A stretch of 64,000 nucleotides of DNA from Larix kaempferi (taxonomy: Eukaryota; Streptophyta; Pinopsida; Pinales; Pinaceae): positions 3,596,001-3,660,000 of the forward strand of contig BSBM01000442.1 of NCBI GenBank assembly GCA_027924585.1, in the 5' to 3' direction. The notes beneath the pieces were generated by a model. The model saw nothing but the letters and a program-made list of their open reading frames with translations. It was not told the origin of the DNA and did no database searches. A program made the translations under genes and the position numbers. How positions within the stretch are numbered: position 1 is the first letter of the stretch; each line of letters begins with the position of its first letter. Positions 42,521 to 55,541 of this stretch are shown in pieces.

Positions 42521-44600
42521 GTATATAAAAATTACAGAAATAATTATAAAAACAAAATACATTTTTAATTTAAAAAACAAGTTGATAAAAAGTGATGTTA
42601 TATTTGTGAAAAATCATAGTCATTTGATTCAAACCATGGAATCTATGAATTATATTCTTGTGATGATTGTGAGAGAGAAAGCTTAGTTTGTATATAGAAT
42701 CTATTAAAAATATGATACTAGAAAATAAATTTAAAGAAATATCAAAAGATAATACTTTTTATTTAAAAAAATCAAATTTAGAAGAAGAAAAAAAAAACCT
42801 ACACTCTAATGGTATTGGCGCCAAGCCACTAGAGGATTAAGCCTCTTGTTTATTGGATGTTGGTTGAAGGATACTCCGAAGTTCTTTAGCAACATATCTC
42901 TAAATTATAATAATGTTCTCTTCCTTTCTTCCTCCATATAGTTAATTTATTCCTCCATATAGTTAGAGCATGCTCTTTACTTTATGCCTCTAGACAATTT
43001 TATCAAATCATAAACAAATTAATTTGCATTGCATAAGTTCATTAAGAAACACAACATTCTAGATGGAGACTCATCGTACTTAGCATTAAATATTTGGTCC
43101 CTACAGAATTTGCGGGATCATTATATAGAGCTAGTATATCTTGAGATCAGTATATTAGAATTAGTATTAAAGTGCACAACACATTCTTGACTAATGCCAA
43201 TTTATGCCAAGGAATATGGTTTCTAAAGGTTGGACAAAATCCGATTGCCTATAGTTCTACCATAGATACCCAAGGAAGAAGGAAGGATATGTTGCAATCC
43301 CTGTAATGGAAAAAATAGATCCAAACCATTTAAAAAAAATACAAAAAAGTAAGCTATTTCTTAAATTCAAGTGTACAAATAGAAAATCAACCATTCTAAT
43401 TTTTTTCATTCAGCCTTTCTCACAACATGCTTTAGAAACAACTCCTTGAAAAGACATCACAAAACCAAAAATCTTCTACCACATATGACCTAGATGTCCT
43501 CGTTGCCCATGTCAGATCTCAGAGAACTTATGCTTATACCTGCCCAACATGTAAAGCCTTTGAGGAGCCCCAACTTCATAGTTGGAAGGTGAAAGTTCAA
43601 CCAACTATAAGCATAAATCGATTGGCATAGTAAATGGATGCTTTCAAATGGTACCAAACAGACTATTGGAAATGAAATACAAAAATTTCATGGTGAATCT
43701 TGCATTTAACTAAAAGGCAGTGCCACCCTAATTGAACCATCTTGTTCAGCTATTGTTGTAGATATAGGCATGATGACAAACACTATAAAGATGTTTATAG
43801 GTGATTTAAAAGAGAGATGTACGAAAACATGGCTCAATATCATAAAAATGTTAAAGAGGAGAAGCTGTTATTCTTATATTATTTATTCTGAACTGTTAAA
43901 GAGGAGAAGCTGTTATTCTTATATTATTTATTCTGATAAGTTTAGAATTTCGTTTAACATGTTAAATTGTTAGTTAAGACTTTTATATATAAATCTAAAA
44001 CAATAAGATAACTACATTTAAATTTTTGTGAAACTTTTATAGATAAAATTAAGATAAAAATAAGGTTTTGGAGTAAAGGTTTAAAACTGTTTTTGATTGG
44101 TTAATAACTTATTTCTTACGGCAAACATGTTAATTGTCTAGTAAGAGTGGAATTCTTCCCTTTTATTAACCACCAGTGAGTTATTTCATTTCAGGTGGCT
44201 TAGTGAGTTATTTCATTTCAGGTGGCTTGGTTCTTTTTGAATAATACTTATGAATCAACTAGCAGATAATGATTGCCAATCCACTTTAACAACTAAGTTA
44301 TAAAAGGTTTTACCATTTAAAACAAAATACAGAAAATACATCATAGAGTATATACTAGAACGGCTTCCAAATTATTTTACATTCTCGTTTAAACGAATAC
44401 AAAAAAATCCATTACACTCGACTTTGACACGACCAAGTTAAGGAAATTTAACAATAAGAAATATAACAGACCAGATCCCGTCTCTACTATATAAACATTA
44501 TAAAATCTGTCTATTATTCGAGGCTAATTGCTCAATTATAATCCAATGTACCTGTGAATGTAATCATAAACTGAGAGGAGGAGAAGAGAATACTATGTAT
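42521..44600. other. Intergenic region, two short tandem duplications
   Basis: No gene recognised. 43852-43940 holds two copies of a 44-bp unit (TGTTAAAGAGGAGAAGCTGT...). 44170-44230 holds two copies of a 28-bp unit (TGAGTTATTTCATTTCAGGT...). The last part, before 44601, is the 3' flank of the DUF3537 gene. Confidence 0.6.
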
Positions 44601-47600
44601 CTAAGGCGAGAAACTTGAGCAATTTACAAAGTCAATATTCTTAACAATAACGGTTTTCCCGAGGGTCCACAACATGAGGGAAAGCTCCAAAACAAATAAT
44701 GCATAAAGGAATCCACGATCCACTGCAAAGCCATAGATGGTGATGCTGCCTTTACAGTGCTGGAAATATGTCACTGCAGGCACAAATTCATGATCATGAC
44801 CATAGCCCAAGTATAATATATGCCAAAAATCAACATGCAAGTCCGATCTCTTTGATGTTTCTATAAGGTTAAGGCTTCTTACCTAAGGCCTGTCGCTTTA
44901 AATAAGAACGGAAGTTTGATTTGATTGGTCTTTGCCCCTGACTGGAAATGGTATTACATGCTGCTTCCAGGTCTTCGTTGGATTCTACATGTAGAATTGG
45001 CAGAGTATGATTTGATAATACTCGTTCCACATGGTTGTTTGTATTATCGGATAATGGTTCGAGACAGGAAGCCACAGCATGCCAACTACTAACAAATGAT
45101 ACTATTCGTTGTGCTGTATGGCTAATCTTTGCTGCTCCATGTAAGCAGAACACAAAGCCAATGAGTTGTGTGGCTGAGCAAACCTGACAAAAATGAATTG
45201 CAGCACTGTCAAAACAGTAAATTGCATGCTACAAGCCAGATGCATTCCATAGTGCAGTATGGCATGCTAAAAATCAGATACATCCCACAGTGCATTGTGG
45301 GTATGAGGGCTTGTGTAACATCAGTGTCTTGATAGTGTGATTTTTTTCTTTCTTAACAAAAGTTTAATGGAAAATTCAAGGATTGCTTCTCCATTACCTA
45401 AATACACTAATATACCTTACCTAGAAGGGATTGGATCTAACAATCATTAACAATCATTCATAGACAAATTAAACTAACTAGAAACTGAACAATATTAACT
45501 AGCACAACCTAATTTGTTACTGGCTAACACTTATAGGTCATGCATCAACTAAGAGTAAATGCCCATCATCCATGCATCAACTACTAGTTATTCATGCATC
45601 AGCTACCAATTCTTTTTTATAATTTTTTGTTTTGGAAAGTACACTTGTATCATCCTCCTGCAATCTAAGAAAAACAAGTTACTCCACCCAAAATCTAAAC
45701 AAGTTACTTTGTTCTCCATGTGTAGTTGCACTACTGAGTGTTCATGTATCACCTAAGAGTTATTCATGCATCTGCTACCAGTTATCCATGCATAGCTACA
45801 AGTTGTTTCATATATATATACATATATATATATATATTATAATTGTTTATTTCGAATTTGAAATGACTGCCATAAAATCAATCTGGACAGTACACTTGTC
45901 TCATCCTCCTGCAATCTAAGAAAAACATAGGCGCTAGTCCACTCCAAATTCTAAGATATAAACACCTATAGGTGTATTTACACCTATATGATTTGAGATA
46001 GAGTTCAATCTCCAAGTATCCTAGATTGCACAAGGACTAGACAAGTGTACAACAGTTAATTACAACTACACATTGAGAACAAGTACCAAATATAATTTGC
46101 CAGTAACACTTAATTTGTAGCCTATAGGTAACCTATCTATATTCACCAACCACATATTGAGTAGCTGTGTTAGTTTAATTTCATAACCTTATATAATAAC
46201 ACAAAAAATCATCCCATACTGAATGCTTTCTTACCGCCAAATCTCCAACCTTGGCGAAACTTACAGCGCCTGAATTAGCAGTGACGATGAACAAGGAAGC
46301 GAATTGGCTTAGAGTCACTGTAATAAACGATGACAATAGGAAAATTCGGAACCTGTGGCTGATGATAACTAGCTGCTCACGTATTCTCATGTGCTCCTTC
46401 AATATCATAGAGTGCTCGGGAGTTGATTCGAGGAGCTTATAATAGCCTTTGAACCGAAGTATCTGCAGAGAACAAGTGAGCCTGAAAAGGACGCACATTA
46501 GCAAGAAGGTGGCAGTTCTGTGGAGCCATGACAGCATCATCAGAACACACATGACAACATTCTTTGCCAACCGGTTAGAAATGTAAGGTATGTCGACTGA
46601 TGCGCGACTGAGCCATAAAATTTTGTGGATAAGCTCCACAACAAAGCAGGGTAGGAGAACCTTCAGCAGCAGTCCAAAGGCATCCTGCATTTATGCAAGG
46701 TCAACTGATTCAATTCTATATGGACTACAGCCATAAACCTATTATCAATTTTCTTCATACATAGAAGTTACGTGCATATCTTATTTCCTGGATAAGTTCC
46801 AGAAATGCACTATTTACCAAGATTATAGAAGAACCATTGGAAATCTGCATTATTGTTTTTAGGTAACTAGCTCTATCTTCTTTCAAATTTTTACACTATG
46901 TACTTTCATCCTTAAAAAAATCTATATCAACATATTTTCACAAAATCAAAATAATTTGTAACTCAAGAAATTTAATTCCTTTCAAAATATGATAAAATCT
47001 TAAAATCTTAAATGACAGTAAAAATCCAAAATCAAAGTAATTTGCAACTCAAGAAATTTAATTTCTTTGAAAATATGATAAAATCCTAAATTACATTAAA
47101 TCAGTAAACCTAAAGTTAAAACTTAAACCCACAACAATCTTTTATGAGGAAATACATAGACTTAAAAAAAACTTTTTCTTTATTACCATTTTTTTATTTC
47201 TTAAAAGTTAATAGCTTACATAATATTAATAAAATAAAAAGTGTCAAAGAGCTAGCTTAAGTGGTTATGAACTAGATGTGATATCTAGATAAAGGGAAAT
47301 AGTTTTCCACTTATTCTTGGACTAAAATATATTGATAAAATATAAAAAAACTCTATATAATTGTGTATATATGTTGAAGTTTAGAATACCTTTCAGGTGA
47401 CATTGATAACATATTAAAAAACTCTATGTAATTGTGTATATATGTTGAAGTTTAGAATACCTTTCAGGTGACATTGATCAAATATAAAAAACTCTATGTA
47501 ATTGTGTATATATGTTGAAGTTTAGAATACCTTTCAGGTGGACATTCTATCTATTTTCAGAGGTAATAAGAAGCTGAAATATATTCCACCCTTGACATTC

Positions 47601-48595
47601 CATCCATTTTCAAAAGTAATAAGAAGCTGAAATATATTCACCCTAATATCTTTAAGCTTGGACATTCCATCCATTTTCAGAGGTAATAAGAAGCTGAAAT
47701 ATATTCCACCCTTGACATTCCATCCATTTTCAGAGGTAATAAGAAGCTTAGATATATTCTACCCATATATATTTTAGCTTTTTATTTCCAGTGAAGGTGG
47801 ATGAAGTCTCTGTCAGAACTTTTATTATTCTAAACTTCAACACAATGCAATCCAAAAATATATACACAATGAACCATCATTGAAAATACCTGCTTTCTTA
47901 GATCTATGTAAGTTAAATCTTTAAAAAAACATTGATATCAACCCCTACAGTTCAAAATAAGTATTCTAATATGTTCACAGCTTTCTTAGATCTATGTAAG
48001 TTAAATCTTTAAAAAAACATTACAATCAACACCTAGAGTTCAAAATAACTCTATATTAATAAGTATTCTAATATGCTCACAAATCAATAGAACTGTAGAT
48101 ATGGATATTTACTTGAAGCTGCTTCTGATAGCCATCTTGTACTTCACCAGACTCTTTTCCAATCTGATCAAGAAAAAGCATCCGTCTCAGTCCATAAGTA
48201 CGCAGGAAACTACATAGGCATAGGAAAGCAATTACACAGAGTGCAGATTCTGATATTTGCACTGTCTTTTCAAAGGGATGTCGTTGAGATTCTGGGCAAT
48301 GAGGGCACACGACGAAGAGAAAGCTACAGAGAGGAATTACGAAAGCAGAAAGAAGAAAAAAAACCCATGAAAATACTACACGAGTAACAGTGAGCTGTTC
48401 TAATCCCAGCCAAAGAAGACCTAATCGAAATTGCCAAAGCTCATCGTTGACATTAGAAACAGTTCTGTTGCGAGATAGATTTCCTCTGGTTGGATTACTA
48501 GTCTTGAAGGGGTTGTCATGGTGGAGAATTACAGAAGAAAGTTCTTCCTTCCTAGAACCTTCAAGTAAGGGATCACTATGATCTGTTTGAGCCAT
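44601..48595 (-). CDS. DUF3537 seven-helix membrane protein, four exons
   Basis: Exons on the minus strand: 48595-48113, 46684-46235, 45183-44883, 44773-44601. All introns are GT-AG, the phases agree, and the total is 468 codons plus TAG, close to the family's usual length. Start at MAQTDHSDPLLEG. Hydrophobic segments lie near residues 73-96, 112-132, 164-186, 205-222, 224-240, 272-300 and 312-330, with a last one near 435-460. Family landmarks are DELWQFRLGL, FLRTYGLRRMLFLDQ, LHRTATFLLMCVLFRL, IISHRFRIFLLSS, the helix ending KISHTAQ and LGKTV at the C-terminus. DUF3537 proteins have been proposed as plant relatives of insect gustatory/odorant receptors; their ligand and role are unknown. No damage is seen, so the gene is probably active. 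Confidence 0.92.
46890..48110. repeat. Tandem duplications inside DUF3537 intron 1
   Basis: Three blocks. About 47335-47540 holds three copies of a ~72-bp unit with TGTGTATATATGTTGAAG and ATACCTTTCAGGTG. About 47545-47765 holds four copies of a ~55-65 bp unit with GACATTCCATCCATTTTCAG and TAATAAGAAGCTGAAATAT. About 47888-48085 holds two copies of a ~105-bp unit with CTTTCTTAGATCTATGTAAG. Intron 1 is 1428 bp, and these blocks make up roughly half. Confidence 0.8.
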
Positions 48596-48847
48596 AATGA
48601 GAAAGACAAGTGATACAACTGAAAACTGAGAGATTCTGCACTTAAAATGGACTTTTACAGCGGGGGCTTGATAAGGTGGGCGGTTGGGAAGTTCACGAGA
48701 ATTGACTTCTGTTTGTTCTCGATTTTCCTTTGCTACTTTTCCAAGCATAAAAGATAAGGCATCACGAATGAACCCTAATACCCGTGACACTTTCTCACGG
48801 ATAACTACATAGATCACTAGACCAATATACCAACGAGACAAGACCAT
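48596..48847 (-). other. In-frame open 5' extension of the DUF3537 gene
   Basis: The DUF3537 frame stays open upstream of the chosen start to an ATG at 48847, adding 84 codons beginning MVLSRWYIGLVIYVV. The chosen start (48595) fits the family's usual N-terminus. The extension could be 5' untranslated sequence or an alternative start. Confidence 0.45.
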
Positions 48848-49636
48848 TTAAGAAAGCTTATGTTGACTTTCTGAACCTGTCAGTTAGGCAAACTCTGAAC
48901 CTTTGTTGATGATTACATTACAATTGAGAAAGGTGACCTCTGATTAAAGGGGATGTCTAGACCCCTGTTGAGTCACAAGTTTCTTGTATATCTGGCTTGT
49001 GGGCTGTTGGATATACTCTTGGGAGGTTGTTGTTCCTATGATTAAAAAAAAAGAGAAAAGTGACCTCTGATAAAAATAATCCTACTCAAGTGAAAGAGAA
49101 AAGCCTACCCTAGTGGAAGAACAAACCTTAATTGAGGTGGAGTAGGAGTAGGAAGAAATAAGATAAAACATAATTAAGTTTTGTAATAAGAATAAATATA
49201 ACAACATTTAACATGTCTATTGGATGTGGTTTGGGTGGTGGGGATGAATGATTATTACTTTTCCCACCTAAACAACATTTAGCAACATAAATACAAAACA
49301 AAACCATGAAAAAAAAAAACCACCATAAAATTTATGTTCAGAAAATGCTAACGAATGGTAGGACACTTATAAAGTAAAAACACACCCACCAACACTTAAT
49401 GAGACATGTGAATTCATTTGTAGGGATTTTGTGTCATTGTTTATCCATTAATATGGATGTTTTTGTGTGAGAATTTAAAAAAATGATGGTACATGCGCAT
49501 ACACAGCAAAGTGTTTGAAAATATTGAAAATTCCACATGAAATAACGAATTTGATTTAATCACAAATAGATGATAACCATAGTCATGAGTGCATACACAA
49601 CTTTTTGTTATATAAATGGTTATTTTATAAATCTAG
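48848..49636. other. 5' flank of DUF3537 gene
   Basis: No gene recognised. AT-rich. The promoter of the DUF3537 gene should be here, but I cannot single out a TATA box with confidence. Confidence 0.4.
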
Positions 49637-49637
49637 A

Positions 49638-50240
49638 TAGGAAACAAATTATGGAGGATGTGCCTAGAAGTTATTTCATTGTTTGTTGATTATCAATAAC
49701 ATAAACATTTCTAACTTCATTTAAAACATAGTTTCCAAATTTGGTTGAATAGGCCAACTAGCACGGTTGGATGCATGTGTGGTATTTATGCCAGAAAGAT
49801 GGATTATGGAAGGTTGGAGAAGTGGTTTTCAAAGTCCACTAGTGCATGGGAAGGCGACATGTTTCCTCAAGGGGTTTTTGGTTTATAGAACTTGAGGGAC
49901 AAATTAAGCAGTGCACATGTTAAATCCCTGTGAGAACCCTATCTATAGAGGAAACGAATTATTGAGGATGTTCCTAGAAGTTACTTGACTGTCCGTTAAC
50001 TATCAATAACCTAAACATTTCTAGTTTAGTTTAAAGCATAGTTTTCAAATTCAGTTGAATAGGCCACATAACATGGTTGGATGTGTGGGCGATGTCCATG
50101 CCAGAAAAGTGGATTACGAAAGGTTGGATAAGCGGTTTCCAAAGTCCCTTAGTACATGAAATGGCGACATGTGTCATCAAGGGGTTTTCAGTTTATGGAA
50201 CTTGAGGGACAAATTAAGCAGTGTGCATGTTAAAGCCTCG
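49638..50240. repeat. Tandem duplication, two ~300-bp copies
   Basis: GGAAACAAATTATGGAGGATG at 49640 and GGAAACGAATTATTGAGGATG at 49950 begin copies that run in parallel to CTTGAGGGACAAATTAAGCAGTG in each. They differ by many substitutions. There is no coding sequence. The pair ends about 35 bp before the LTR of element H. Confidence 0.85.
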
Positions 50241-51365
50241 TAGTAGATCTCGGCCATTAATATTGATCATGCATTGTAATACCCCTGGTTTTGACTTCGG
50301 ATATATTAAATCAAATCATGTAAATGTTGTGAATATGCTAGTATGGATTCCTAATGCGTAGCTCAAGGCCAAGGCCCGATTAGTGAATATCTAGGCATGT
50401 ATGATGTAAATATTTTTAAATGGATTATGTGGTTGGCTTGTCATGTCAATTCGAAATGCTATGTAAATATCATGTTGGGAAATAATATAATGGTCCAATA
50501 TGGTTGTGTAAAGAGCAATAGAGGGACTATGATTCCACTAAAGGGGAAGAGGAAAGGGGGCCTATGTGAGATTAAATCCTTTATAGCCAAGTGTCAAGCT
50601 TAAAAATCACCCATTTGTTCGCATGTGCTTTAAATGAGCATATTACTTCCTTTTTATTGTTTCACCCAATCATTTAATGTATGTGCGAGGTTCTTGGGAA
50701 AGTATTCTCATGTAGTTATGAAAGCATGGGATGGATATACTTCTATGACTATTGTAAGACTCTTTCCCATGTTCAGAAGTTATGTCAGTTGTCTTTTCCA
50801 CCATTTCTCATCTTTGGACTCTGTTGTCCATTTTTCATTAAGTCGATTTTCACCTGCATCCGTTTTTGGACACTACAAGAAAATTGTCATTTTGTTGTTC
50901 ATTACCAATTACCAAACTATGCAAACCCATAAATTTGAATTTGGAAACAAAGCTATTTTTTTGAGGGAAAAAGAGATGGCTATAGATGATCTTAGAGTTT
51001 GGGAATCTAGGAACCTTTACCCATTGTTCTGCTACTTTTGCATACTTTAGAAGCCATGAATTAAGGATATAGGTGGTTCTCCAACAACATATATTAGGTT
51101 GGAGTCCTTCTATGCACACACTAGAAGTACTTGGAAACATGGATCACCCAAGGAAACCGTGGATCAATGAAGGGGATTCCTAAGCCCATAAGGGTGTTGT
51201 GTGGGGTAGGTATTGTTGGGCCAAGGATGTGAGGGCTGAGTGAGATCCCTGTAGAAATTTGAATGAGAATTTGGCCAAGCATTGAGAGCATAATGGGTTG
51301 TGGGTTGAGAGAGAGAAGCTTGTAGGAGTTCCCTTCGCCCTGGTGGCCTCATAACCTGGCTTGGG

Positions 51366-51370
51366 GGTGG
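51366..51370. repeat. G target-site duplication, left copy
   Basis: GGTGG here and at 60027-60031. Confidence 0.85.
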
Positions 51371-51714
51371 TATTGTAGTTAAGTGGATTGCATAGTTACC
51401 AACAATACATGATATAGTATAAACAAGCAATTAGATAGATATGAACACAAGATAAGTAATGGTGGCAGAGCCAACAAGTATTTTACTTAGGAAAAGTACA
51501 GAGATGCGTTACAATGCCTCAGTGCAACCCTCTATGTATCTGACTCTCTAGCCTATATATATAGTTTATAGAAAGTTACATGATGACTCGTCGGTTCACT
51601 AACCGACACGACTAACCGAATTGACATGTAGTAACTGACACAACATTTTGATATGTTCTTCGAAGTGGTCGAATAGAAGACCTAGTCGGGTGACCAACCT
51701 AGGATCCTCCAACA
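51371..51714 (-). repeat. G 3' LTR
   Basis: The segment matches 59676-60026. The terminal TG has become TA at its left edge. It includes TATATATATAG and GTCGGTTCACTAACCGAC, a short inverted repeat. Confidence 0.9.
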
Positions 51715-51825
51715 TCTCCCCCACAACAAAATCTTTCTTCATCTCGAAGAAATAGGGAGATGCTAACTAAACTGGAGTAAAATGAAAAAATTGAACACAA
51801 CTGAGTAATGAGAAATTTTTTATCC

Positions 51826-53703
51826 TTACAGCTGAGAATGAATGGTGCTTGTAGGCAATTGTTGTTGGACATAGGTATCGACAATGGCTTCTGCAGATAT
51901 TGATAGGTGATGTTGAAAAACTTCCCATTCATGGAGTGCATTCTGAATATTGATAGTAAGGGTAGTAAGGCTAGACAGGTTCTCCATTTTGTTGTGAACT
52001 GATTGGTCTTGAATATTGATCATGTCTATCCCTAATACAAGTGTTTCATTGTCGGCAGTGGAGAGAAGTCGCTGAAGCTGTGGTCTGATCTTGTTGACTT
52101 TTGTCAAGCTTACTCGAGCTTGTGTGATCCATTGATCTTCTTTCTTCTCCAACTTTGCTAACTTCCTATGCTCCATACTGAATTGGTCATCAAGGATTTG
52201 TGTGAAATCTTCATCAGTGGTTTGTCGTTGTTGTTGGTTGTTAATAAGATCACGAGTTCTTTTCATTTCAACAAACACATTGCCATAATGTGTATACCAG
52301 TTCCGCAATACTTCTTTGGTTGTAACAGCTTTTGTGGCATATTGTGCTAATAGACCATGTGCTTCTATGAAGGTCGTATACTGTTTTTTCATGATGATAG
52401 AGGTTTCTTTTGCATGATCTTGTTGTTCCTTTGTTAACTGTTCTTGGAGAGTTGATACGACATTTTCAAATAATGCATATGCTTTGTCTAGCAAGTTTTC
52501 GGTGGTGGTTCTTGACGAGAGTGGTGTTACTTGTGGTACTACTTGTTGGACTAAGTTTTCACACTTAGCCAGAAATGAAAATTTCTCTGCTTGAAGTGTT
52601 TCAAAGTGTTCTTTGTCTTCACTTCTTATCTTCCCGCGCTCTCGGTCGATAGCGTTTGTAAGTAGATCTAGTTCTTCTTCTTTTGCTTTTCGGGGGTCAA
52701 AAGTGGAAAGAGGACCCAACTAATCTAGATGGACAGTGAGTAAAGGCTGTTGCTAAAGGTGTTGTAGATGCTACTACTGTTTCTGTTGTTCTTTTTCTTT
52801 CTTCTTCTTTTCTCTTATTTGCTTTTTCTTTTTACTTTCTAACTCTTTTTCCTTCGTCTTTCAATGTTTTGTCTTCTTTTCTGCAATTTTTTCTTTGTTG
52901 GTCACCTCTTTATCTTGTGTCGAGTGGGTTTCTTCATTTTGTTGTTCTGTTGGTGTTGTAGGGGTTGAGTCGACATTAGTAGGGGGTGGTCTTTCAGGTG
53001 CGTCGAATGGATTTGGGTAGTCGACTACATTTGGTCCAATCAGTGATAGGGAAGTAGTCAGTAGCGTGGAAGCGGTCGGTGGTGAAGTTGGTAGGTCGAC
53101 TGTGCCGAGTTCTAGCGGTGGAGAGGGAGGTAGACAATAACTAACAGTTAAGGTCAGGTTTTCCTGCGACGAATATAATTCTTGGTTACTTGTCGTGGCA
53201 GTTTCAACAGGAGGTTGGGGAGTTTCAAAATTGTCCAGTGGTATCTCGATGGTCTCCAACTAGTCGACGACTTCCTGAACTGAGGGGGTTGGTGATGGAA
53301 GTGTAGTGGGCTAGTCGACGGGTAAGGGTGTAAAGGTGTATGTTTGCTACCATTCAACCTCACTTATAGGGTCGAGATTTTTCTCTATGATGGTTTCGGT
53401 ATATCCGATGATGGTTGGAATGGAGGTTGATGGTGGGGGAATTTGTTTAGCTATATGGAAATCTAACGGAGGTAAGCCGGGTGACGAGTTGGATTCGGTT
53501 ACGACTGGTTTCTTTATGATAAGTCCTTTCCAGTAAGGGAGAATTTCCGGTAGGTGGTCAATGAATTCTTGTAGGTCGAAGTCATTTTGTATTTTTTTTC
53601 TAAGGGGAGCGGGGAGCTGCTGTACAAAACTAGGGCTAAAAATCGAAGCAGTAGTGAGTGGTGGGGTGACATCAGTCAAAGCTGTTGGTCTATCTTCTCC
53701 CAT
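51826..53703 (-). pseudogene. G ORF2, C-terminal half: Pro-rich then coiled coil
   Basis: One minus-strand frame is readable from 53703 to the stop at 51826 apart from stops at about 53345, 53315, 53262, 52859 and a cluster at 52720-52790. They are nearly all TAG where Gln is expected. The first part is rich in Pro, Thr and Ser (for example PERPPPTNVDSTPTTPTE), followed by a Lys/Glu run (KEKIAEKKTKH). The last 297 codons are uninterrupted, mostly helical and charged, starting GPLSTFDPRKAKEEELDLL and ending PTSTIHSQL, with coiled-coil character. I know no family for it. An ORF this long surviving in a decayed element suggests it was once under selection. Confidence 0.6.
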
Positions 53704-53767
53704 AATAGCAGTTGGGGAGGGTGGTGGTGGACTGTTAGTGAGGTCGACATGTGGTATGTATAGGAAT

Positions 53768-55541
53768 TTAAATTTCTTGCTCGGTGGTGCCTGTACCCGT
53801 TGTTGATTTTATTCTGTAAGGAATTTTCCTAGTTGCTCGTCTATAGTTTTTTTTTTTGGAAGCATCTTCCAATATTTGTGATGCGCAGTCGAAAAGTTTC
53901 AGCAATATCTTCTTCTTTCGGTTCCTGGAGTATAAGCTTTCACTTCCATTTCCCTTGTGTTGTGTTCTTTCGGTTATGTCATGCCCTGAATATCTCATCA
54001 GCAACTCGACAAATGTTTTCTTTTGTGAGGGAATATTCCTGGGGTGGAGTATCCGACTGAGTATTATCATCCGATTGGTTGGATGCATTCAATGGTTCCT
54101 GATGAGGAGTCATCGCAATCCCCAGAGGATTGATGTCGACAATATGCTCGGGCTTCATTGTAAATGTGTTGAGGTAGAGTCGGACTTCATAGTATTCTTC
54201 TTTCTCAGCATCTCTCAAAGGTTGGACTATTGGTTGGTCAAATTTTTTTGCTAGTGGTGGTATTTAAATGGTAGTATTGGATTGTCGACATAGTTCTTCA
54301 AATATTCTTTCGTCCGTAGGATAAAATTCGAGTTCCTCTGCTGCTCTAGTTGCTCCCTCTAGATACCATATCGACGTGTGTTCGAGTGCTAGCTGGATGT
54401 GTGTGGTTGGAGGAATAATTTGACGAACATTTTGTGGGACTCTCCATCTAATTGTTTGTACTTTTAGGGCCTAGAACCAATTTTCAAGCCAAATTTTGGC
54501 AGTCTTCACACATAGTCGACATCTGCCTTGTGAGAATGAAAGGAAGTTCCATTGAGGATGCAATGAAATATTTGTCGCTTGTGGGCTGAAGGTCATGAGC
54601 CATTGCAATCGAAATGGTTAGTGAGGGATATCAGATGCTGGATCCCTCCTCTTGGCATTTATGGAAGATATGTCGGACAATCTATGCTAAGTGATCGACC
54701 CATTGGTAGAATTTTTCTTTTGTTGCCACATTTTGGATGGATTCAAGCATGTTGAATTTGAGGTCGGATCCTCAACTAGAACTAGTTAGCACGGCTGACA
54801 CGATTCTCGCCACTATTTTATGTGTGCCATAGATGATTTGATTGAAAACTAACCCTATGGAGTTTTTTCCTATGGGGGTACTTGTGAATTCTTTAATCAA
54901 AGCATGATTTTTTCAAATAGGTACTATATCCGCTTTATTTGATAATCCGGTGATATGAGAGATTAGGTCACCATTGATCTCGAATGGTTTGTCGAAGTAG
55001 AACTTTCCATTGTGGTATCTTCTCACAATGAATTGCGCTATAACCTCCTTGAGTCCTGAAAAGCTATCAACCAAGGGTGCGTGGATATAGTTCAATATGG
55101 TGCTTGTTCATAATTTTTGAGCTTCCTCTCGACATCGGCCATTGGGATCCTTTCCCCAGTCCAAAATTTCATTCTAGACTATTTTCCATTGTTGCTCCAC
55201 AATTTTTACATTGCAGACGTTCTAGAGTCGGACTTTCAATGGTGTCTTCTTCTTCCAGTTGTCGAACTTTCGAAGTTGCGGAACGTGTGGTTGCTTGAGA
55301 TTTCCTGGGAGCCATTTTGTTTACATGTTTTTTCTGTTTTGGTGGTTAGTTCCGTATTTTTGGGAGTATCGATGCTTTCTTGCTCGAGTTCTTGGCAGAA
55401 TAACATCCAAGCCTCTTCCAGTTTAGTATTTATAGCAAAATTGCGAGGCACGGGTGAGCGCGTAGTGGTTGGTTGTATTAATTGTGATTTTAATGGTGGA
55501 AATAAATTCGATTGATAGTTGGTCGATACTTCGTCTGCCAC
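53768..55541 (-). pseudogene. G ORF2, N-terminal half, unidentified
   Basis: Minus strand, with frame changes. 55541-55236 starts MADEVSTNYQSNLFPPLKSQ. 55095-54913 reads VDSFSGLKEVIAQFIVRRYHN, then FYFDKPFEINGDLISHITGLS. This continues past a TAG with conserved-looking text down to about 54560. 54218-53979 and 54088-53768 continue in other frames (VRLYLNTFTMKPEHIV; LFDCASQILEDASKK). The 54913-54560 part has the look of a plant-transposon-associated domain, but I cannot name it. Together with 53703-51826 it would make a protein of about 1,200 residues. Confidence 0.5.

Noticed and set aside
42781-43760. Possible copia fragment right of the CACTA end
   Set aside because: A few stretches read vaguely like copia coding sequence on one strand or the other, but no two motifs fall in order, so no feature is claimed.
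45559-45919. Plus-strand open frames inside DUF3537 intron 2
   Set aside because: They lie in an intron of a well-supported gene, are AT-rich and hydrophobic by composition, and show no domain.
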